Under the pieces are notes generated by a model, which was given only the letters and a program-made list of their open reading frames with translations, did not search any database and was not told where the DNA came from. From Gammaproteobacteria bacterium (GTDB lineage Bacteria; Pseudomonadota; Gammaproteobacteria; Xanthomonadales; SZUA-36), in the NCBI GenBank assembly GCA_021772915.1, contig JAJFLB010000055.1, positions 1 through 64,000 of the forward strand: a stretch of DNA of 64,000 bases, written 5' to 3'. Shown here piece after piece: positions 59,344 through 64,000 of the stretch. A program made the translations under genes and the position numbers. Numbering within the stretch: the first letter of the stretch is position 1; each line of letters starts with the position of its first letter.

Positions 59344-59414
59344 CGAGTACGAATCAGCGTGATTGGTTAGTTATTCTGAACGCCCCTTCATGCGGGGGTG
59401 CCGCGCTGATCAGA

Positions 59415-60473
59415 GTGATCGAAAAACTTGGCGGGGCAGCGGCTGTCGTTGCAGCAAAAGGCGCGGAATTAACTCGCCTGGGCATGTCAGAGACCACCGT
59501 CGCGGCTATTTCCCAGCCAGACGAAGCACGCGTAGAATCAGGTCTGCAATGGCTCTCGCAGCCAAGTCACCATCTTGTGTGCTGGCATGATGATGCCTAT
59601 CCCGCTTTATTAAGACGCATTGATAGCCCCCCGGCCGCCTTGTATGTTGACGGTGACCCCGGTTGTCTGTGGCAACCTCAAATCGCCATTGTAGGTAGCC
59701 GCAACCCAACCACGGGTGGCCTCGACCACGCCCAGGACTTTGCCGCCACACTGGCTCGCCAGGGCATGACTGTCACCTCCGGTCTGGCCAGCGGGATTGA
59801 CTCAGCCGCACATGAGGCGGCAATGGACTCCGGCGCCCAGACCATCGCGGTTAATGGAACGGGTCTGGACATGGTCTACCCCGCAAGTAGTAAGGGGATT
59901 GCGGCACGCATTCGCAACCATGGGGCCTTGATTAGCGAGCTGCCATTAGGTTCACCGCCCAGACGCAAACATTTTCCGTCACGCAATCGGATTATTTCTG
60001 GCCTGAGTCTCGGTGTGCTGGTGGTGGAAGCCGGTCTGAATAGCGGCACCCTGATTACTGCTCGTAAAGCTGGCGAGCAGGGACGCGAGGTGTTTGCGTT
60101 GCCCGGCTCACTTCACAACCCTTTGGCCAAGGGCTGCCACCGCCTGATCCGGGAAGGTGCAACACTGGTAGAAACTACCGGGGACATCATGCAGGACCTC
60201 GGCCCGGTCGCAGCAGAATTACAGATGGAAATTCGTCAACAACTCCACCCACCGGACAATAACGCACAAAATCCCGTCACCCACAATGGAGATTTGCTGG
60301 ATGATTCTGATTACAGCAACGTATGGGGAGTGCTCGGTTATGACCCCAAGCCGGTTGATGCCATTATCGAACAGACAGGTCTGAGTGCTCGTGAAGTCTC
60401 TTCCATGCTCTTGATGATGGAACTCAAGGGTATGGTCAAAAAACAAAACAACGGTCGGTTCTCTCGTGCTTGA
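59415..60473 (+). CDS. dprA: DNA processing protein DprA/Smf, N-terminus uncertain
   Basis: Loads RecA on incoming single-stranded DNA during natural transformation. The Rossmann-like core is clear: QIAIVGSRNPTTGGL, SGLASGIDSAAHEAAM, GTGLDMVYPASSKG, FPSRNRIISGLSLGVLVVEA (described by residues about 190-210) and SGTLITARKAGEQGREVFALPG. A C-terminal winged helix follows. Homology continues upstream of the first usable start: in frame, 59358-59414 encodes DWLVILNAPSCGGAALIR, normal for the DprA N-terminal domain. No ATG, GTG or TTG exists between the in-frame TGA at 59334 and the GTG at 59415. The structured repeat ends exactly there. Confidence 0.9.
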   Translation: MIEKLGGAAAVVAAKGAELTRLGMSETTVAAISQPDEARVESGLQWLSQPSHHLVCWHDDAYPALLRRIDSPPAALYVDGDPGCLWQPQIAIVGSRNPTTGGLDHAQDFAATLARQGMTVTSGLASGIDSAAHEAAMDSGAQTIAVNGTGLDMVYPASSKGIAARIRNHGALISELPLGSPPRRKHFPSRNRIISGLSLGVLVVEAGLNSGTLITARKAGEQGREVFALPGSLHNPLAKGCHRLIREGATLVETTGDIMQDLGPVAAELQMEIRQQLHPPDNNAQNPVTHNGDLLDDSDYSNVWGVLGYDPKPVDAIIEQTGLSAREVSSMLLMMELKGMVKKQNNGRFSRA

Positions 60474-60788
60474 TTCAATGACTACACCGGTCGGATACCC
60501 CGATTGGCGATCTCATCAAATCCACGGTCGAGACCTTGAACATCAGCACGTTAATCCCAACCTGCTTCAGTGTTCCGGGTGGCCAAGCCCATTCATGCGA
60601 CTCTTGTTTTTTTACCTGTGTCTGATTGTGTTTGGTCGGGAAAAAAAGTACGTTGACGCTGGGCCCGTGCTCAGCCATGCTGTACGCACGAGAACGAAAA
60701 GAGTCAGATTGGTGTTCCGCCAAGCTTGTGGGGCACCCACGTGGTTAGTTGCAGTAAACCACCGCTCAAAAGTCATAGAGGCTGAAAA
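60474..60788. other. Intergenic region dprA-smg
   Basis: 315 bases without a gene I can support. Short frames exist on both strands but lack ribosome sites or recognisable features. No strong hairpin or repeat is seen. The promoter of smg-topA may lie here. Confidence 0.5.
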
Positions 60789-61265
60789 ATGAAAGAAAAC
60801 GTGCTCGATGTATTGATGTTTCTGTTTGAGAACTACCTGTACGATGAGCCGGAGACCGCGCCGGACAGAGATTGTCTGGAAGAGAACCTTCACCAGGCAG
60901 GATTCACCAACAGTGAAATAGACAAGGCGTTTGGTTGGCTGGACGCACTTGCCGAGCAGCGTCACCAACCCGATTTATTCCAGAATGCCCATCGACCTAT
61001 ACGTGTTTACGTTGATTCTGAGTTGGCGCGATTGGATACAGATTGCAGGGATTTTCTGATGTACCTGGAAAATATCGGTATCGTGGACGCCCAACGCAGA
61101 GAGTTGGTGGTGGACCGTATCCTTGCTCTGGAAACGGATGAAATCACGCTTGAGGATATGAAGTGGGTGGTGTTAATGGTGTTATTCAACCAACCGGGTC
61201 AGGAAGCCAATTTTGCCTGGATGGAAGACTTGATGTTTGACACCGAGCAGGAGTATCGGCACTAA
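60789..61265 (+). CDS. smg: Smg family protein (DUF494)
   Basis: A 158-residue acidic, all-helical protein. It begins KENVLDVLMFLFENYLYDE and ends with ANFAWMEDLMFDTEQEYRH (about 140-158), both typical of the Smg/DUF494 family. It is almost always encoded next to dprA and topA, as here. The molecular function is not established. It is soluble, with no signal or membrane segment. Confidence 0.94.
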   Translation: MKENVLDVLMFLFENYLYDEPETAPDRDCLEENLHQAGFTNSEIDKAFGWLDALAEQRHQPDLFQNAHRPIRVYVDSELARLDTDCRDFLMYLENIGIVDAQRRELVVDRILALETDEITLEDMKWVVLMVLFNQPGQEANFAWMEDLMFDTEQEYRH

Positions 61266-61386
61266 TTAGTAGGGAGAAGGCCGGCACGTATAACCGGCTT
61301 CGACTAGATTCTGTTAAAAACTGGAGAAATAGACCAACTCATCACCGACTTGCCCTCGGGTTGGCGGTGCTTGCTAAATCAATAAT

Positions 61387-63774
61387 ATGACAAAAAACTT
61401 GCTCATCGTAGAATCGCCGGCCAAGGCGAAAACCATCAACCGCTATCTCGGCGAAGATTTCGAGGTATTGGCATCTTATGGCCACGTACGGGATCTCCCG
61501 TCCCGTGATGGTGCAGTAGATACCGAAAACGACTTTTCCATGCACTATGAGCTCAGCGACGGCAGCAAGAAACACGTTGATAAAATTGTCAAGGCAACCC
61601 GTAATGCGCAGGCAGTTTATCTGGCTACTGACCTTGATCGCGAAGGAGAAGCAATATCCTGGCATATCTTTGAAATACTTAAGGGTAAGAAACTTACCGA
61701 TAAAATTCCATTTTACCGGGTTGAATTTTCAGAGATTACACAAAACGCAATCCAACACGCAGTAGCTAATCCGCGCGAATTGTCCATGGATCTGGTCAAC
61801 GCCCAACAGGCAAGACGTGCACTTGATCACCTGGTGGGGTTTAACCTGTCTCCATTGTTGTGGAAAAAGATCAGACCGGGTCTGTCAGCCGGTCGTGTAC
61901 AAAGTCCCGCTTTGCGTATGATTGTTGAACGCGAACGTGAGATTGAGGCCTTCAAACCCCGGGAGTACTGGACCATCGAGGCCGACTTGAAGAAGGACGA
62001 GCACGCCTTTTCAGCCAACCTGGTGCGACTTGGGGGTGCAAAACATCAGCAGTTTGACATCCAGGATCAACAACGTGCACACCAGGTGCGTGACCAGTTG
62101 CTGGCATCTGCCAGTGGACAACTTACAGCCGACAGAATAACCCGCAAAGAAAGAAAACGACGGGCTGCTCCACCATTTATTACCTCGACTTTACAGCAGG
62201 ATGCCTCCCGTAAACTCAGGTTTTCCGCACAAAAAACAATGCGTACCGCACAAACACTGTACGAAGGCATTTCGATCGACGGCAGCATTCAGGGCTTGAT
62301 CACCTACATGCGTACCGACTCGGTGACCTTATCGAGTAGTGCCCTGAACGATATTCGCCAGCAGATTACCAAGCAGTTCGGGCAGGATTACCTGCCGGAG
62401 AAACCGAATTTTTATAAGACCAAGTCAAAAAATGCCCAGGAAGCACATGAGGCCATTCGCCCCACTTCGGCAAGCCTGGTGCCGGGCCAGATCAAGTCAA
62501 GTCTTAACGAGGACCAGTTCCGGCTTTACGAATTAATCTGGAAGCGCACGCTGGCCAGCCAGATGACACCGGCAAGACTGGATACAGTTGCAGTCGAATT
62601 TGATTGCGGGGCAGATGCCAGCTTCCGCGCCAACGGTTCGGTAATCACCTTTCCCGGCTTTCTCGCCGCCTACGAAATATCGCAACCCGAAAATGAGAAG
62701 AAGCAGGACAACCGCCTGCCCGAAATGCAGGAAGGTGACGTACTCAAACTGGATGAAATACGTTCAGACCAACACTTTACTGAGCCACCACCACGATACT
62801 CCGAAGCCAGCCTGGTGAAAATCATGGAGGAGTATGGCATCGGCCGGCCTTCCACTTATGCCAGCATCATGTCCACATTGGTCAGACGACAATATGTGGA
62901 ACTCGACAAGCGACGTTTTATTCCCACCGATACCGGCCGTGTGGTACAGCGCTTTCTTGAAAATCATTTCAATGAGTACGTGGATTACGAGTTTACTGCG
63001 CGGCTGGAGGACGAGCTGGATGAAGTTTCGCGTGGAGAGAAAGACTGGGTGCCATTACTCGACGCATTCTGGAAGCCATTTAGTGAACGGGTAGACGAAA
63101 AGCAGGAAACCGTCAGTCGTGATGAGGCCAAGGCTGTTCGTGTGCTGGGAGTAGATCCCAAATCCGGTAAACCCTTGTCGGTGCGTCTGGGCCGATTTGG
63201 ACCCCACGCCCAGATTGGCACCAGGGATGATGAGGACAAACCCACCTTTGCAGGTCTCAGACCCGGCCAGAGTCTGGAAACGATTACCCTGGAAGAGGCG
63301 CTGGAACTATTCAAACTGCCACGCGAACTGGGTGATACACCCGAGGGCGAGGAAGTCGTGGCGGCCATTGGCCGTTTTGGACCTTATATCCGCTTTGGCG
63401 GCAAGTTCGTATCTCTAAAAGATGCGGACCCCCACACCGTGACCCTGGAGCACGCGTTAAAACTGATCGCTGAGAAAAAGGAATTTGATGCCAACCGCAT
63501 TATCAAGTCCTTCGATGGTAGCGAGATACAGGTGTTGCGTGGACGGTACGGACCCTACATTACCGATGGCAACAAGAATGCCCGGATGCCAAAAGACCGT
63601 GAACCGGAATCACTAACGCTGGCCGAGTGTGAAGAACTGATTGCGGCGGCACCCGAGCGCAAACGCGGCAGGAAATCTGCCAAGAAAAAGACCGCCAAAA
63701 AGAAAACTTCCAAAAAGAAAATGTCAAAAAAGAAAGTGTCAAAAAAAACCGGGGGACGAAAGGCCGTCTCCTAG
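61387..63774 (+). CDS. topA: DNA topoisomerase I (type IA)
   Basis: Relaxes negative supercoils by single-strand passage. The TOPRIM domain starts NLLIVESPAKAKTINRYLG and contains YLATDLDREGEAISWHI (Mg-binding acidic residues). The active-site tyrosine is Tyr307 in LITYMRTDSVTLS. Three Topo_C-type repeats follow (VRLGRFGPHAQIGT, IGRFGPYIRFGGKF, LRGRYGPYITDGNK). The protein then ends in a Lys-rich tail of alternating KKK/T/S. It has no Cys4 zinc fingers, unlike the 865-residue E. coli enzyme, and so belongs to the repeat-plus-basic-tail class. Confidence 0.96.
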   Translation: MTKNLLIVESPAKAKTINRYLGEDFEVLASYGHVRDLPSRDGAVDTENDFSMHYELSDGSKKHVDKIVKATRNAQAVYLATDLDREGEAISWHIFEILKGKKLTDKIPFYRVEFSEITQNAIQHAVANPRELSMDLVNAQQARRALDHLVGFNLSPLLWKKIRPGLSAGRVQSPALRMIVEREREIEAFKPREYWTIEADLKKDEHAFSANLVRLGGAKHQQFDIQDQQRAHQVRDQLLASASGQLTADRITRKERKRRAAPPFITSTLQQDASRKLRFSAQKTMRTAQTLYEGISIDGSIQGLITYMRTDSVTLSSSALNDIRQQITKQFGQDYLPEKPNFYKTKSKNAQEAHEAIRPTSASLVPGQIKSSLNEDQFRLYELIWKRTLASQMTPARLDTVAVEFDCGADASFRANGSVITFPGFLAAYEISQPENEKKQDNRLPEMQEGDVLKLDEIRSDQHFTEPPPRYSEASLVKIMEEYGIGRPSTYASIMSTLVRRQYVELDKRRFIPTDTGRVVQRFLENHFNEYVDYEFTARLEDELDEVSRGEKDWVPLLDAFWKPFSERVDEKQETVSRDEAKAVRVLGVDPKSGKPLSVRLGRFGPHAQIGTRDDEDKPTFAGLRPGQSLETITLEEALELFKLPRELGDTPEGEEVVAAIGRFGPYIRFGGKFVSLKDADPHTVTLEHALKLIAEKKEFDANRIIKSFDGSEIQVLRGRYGPYITDGNKNARMPKDREPESLTLAECEELIAAAPERKRGRKSAKKKTAKKKTSKKKMSKKKVSKKTGGRKAVS

Positions 63775-63810
63775 CCACTGTCCTACCCGATGTGATAATC
63801 AAGCGAGACC

Positions 63811-64000
63811 ATGACAACCCATACCCTGCTGGATACCGCCGACGCTGTTGAGCAACTACAAACAGGCCACGTGATCGCGTATCCAACGGAAGCCGTCTTT
63901 GGTCTTGGTTGCGATCCCCGCAATGAGTCCGCTGTACGCAAGTTAATCTCGCTTAAAGGTCGCTCCGAGGCAGCCGGTTTTGTGCTGGTTGCCAGCGAAT
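63811..64000 (+). CDS. tsaC: Threonylcarbamoyl-AMP synthase TsaC (YrdC), cut by the window end
   Basis: The first 63 residues are visible. The characteristic motif [19 protein letters not shown], the strand and loop of the YrdC fold, is followed by LISLKGR and the start of the next conserved segment (GFVLVAS). It makes threonylcarbamoyl-AMP for the t6A tRNA modification completed by TsaD (gene at 43058). It follows topA by 36 bases and is probably co-transcribed with it. Confidence 0.92.
   Translation, partial: MTTHTLLDTADAVEQLQTGHVIAYPTEAVFGLGCDPRNESAVRKLISLKGRSEAAGFVLVASE

Noticed and set aside
60475-60723. Leftward 82-codon frame between dprA and smg
   Set aside because: There is no recognisable domain, no ribosome site and no conserved position; probably chance.
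1-64000. tRNA, rRNA or riboswitch genes
   Set aside because: None was recognised by eye. A tRNAscan or Rfam search would settle this, and a missed small RNA is possible, especially at 59085-59343.

Overview
This window looks like chromosomal DNA of a gammaproteobacterium, probably free-living and aquatic or sediment-dwelling. The clearest sign is the right end. There def-fmt-rsmB-DUF4390-ntrY run leftward, divergent from LysM-dprA-smg-topA-tsaC running rightward, and slt/cca and tsaD-folB-folK lie nearby; this is a typical gammaproteobacterial housekeeping neighbourhood. Two large TonB-dependent receptors and a Rieske oxygenase cluster suggest a scavenging heterotroph. A leftward operon of ferredoxin-dependent enzymes points to an anaerobic or micro-oxic mode of life. 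No rRNA, tRNA or CRISPR array was recognised. The genus cannot be told from this sequence alone.

Layout. 1-1.3 kb: end of a TPR protein gene whose frame is open to the left edge. 1.4-5.1 kb: an accessory island. It holds orphan secreted or membrane proteins and three integron attC-like recombination sites with no integrase in view (a CALIN-type cluster). One of the sites is cut by an IS3-family transposase remnant, and a sulfatase relic follows. 5.1-10.1 kb: a catabolic cluster with an acyl-CoA ligase, two ABM-fold proteins, a Rieske ferredoxin, an AhpD/CMD-fold protein and a Rieske oxygenase. 10.2-19.6 kb: two TonB receptors flanking a 1049-residue secreted Asp-box propeller protein and a small unknown, then a methyltransferase.

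19.6-35 kb holds the most striking region, one leftward operon: korA-korB-unknown-rnfB-nifJ-rnfC-D-G-E-A-small Cys-rich protein-apbE. Most junctions are 4-base ATGA overlaps. Two ferredoxin-reducing 2-oxoacid oxidoreductases are thus co-transcribed with an Rnf ferredoxin:NAD+ ion pump and its flavinylating enzyme. The pyruvate enzyme carries a large C-terminal extension ending in a ferredoxin-like domain. A palindrome of FNR/Dnr type lies upstream of the operon, and two more of the same type lie upstream of a decaheme OmcA/MtrC-family cytochrome gene (37.8-40.1 kb). This suggests shared control by oxygen or nitric oxide (inference).

35-43 kb: an unknown membrane protein, a transglutaminase/TPR lipoprotein, an 18-bp tandem array grown from a dispersed palindromic repeat, the decaheme cytochrome, a RACo-like corrinoid activase and an internally deleted methyltetrahydrofolate:corrinoid methyltransferase. 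43-64 kb: housekeeping genes. The exception is a roughly 259-bp element with long terminal and internal inverted repeats, wedged between the LysM gene and dprA. It appears to have removed the normal dprA start.
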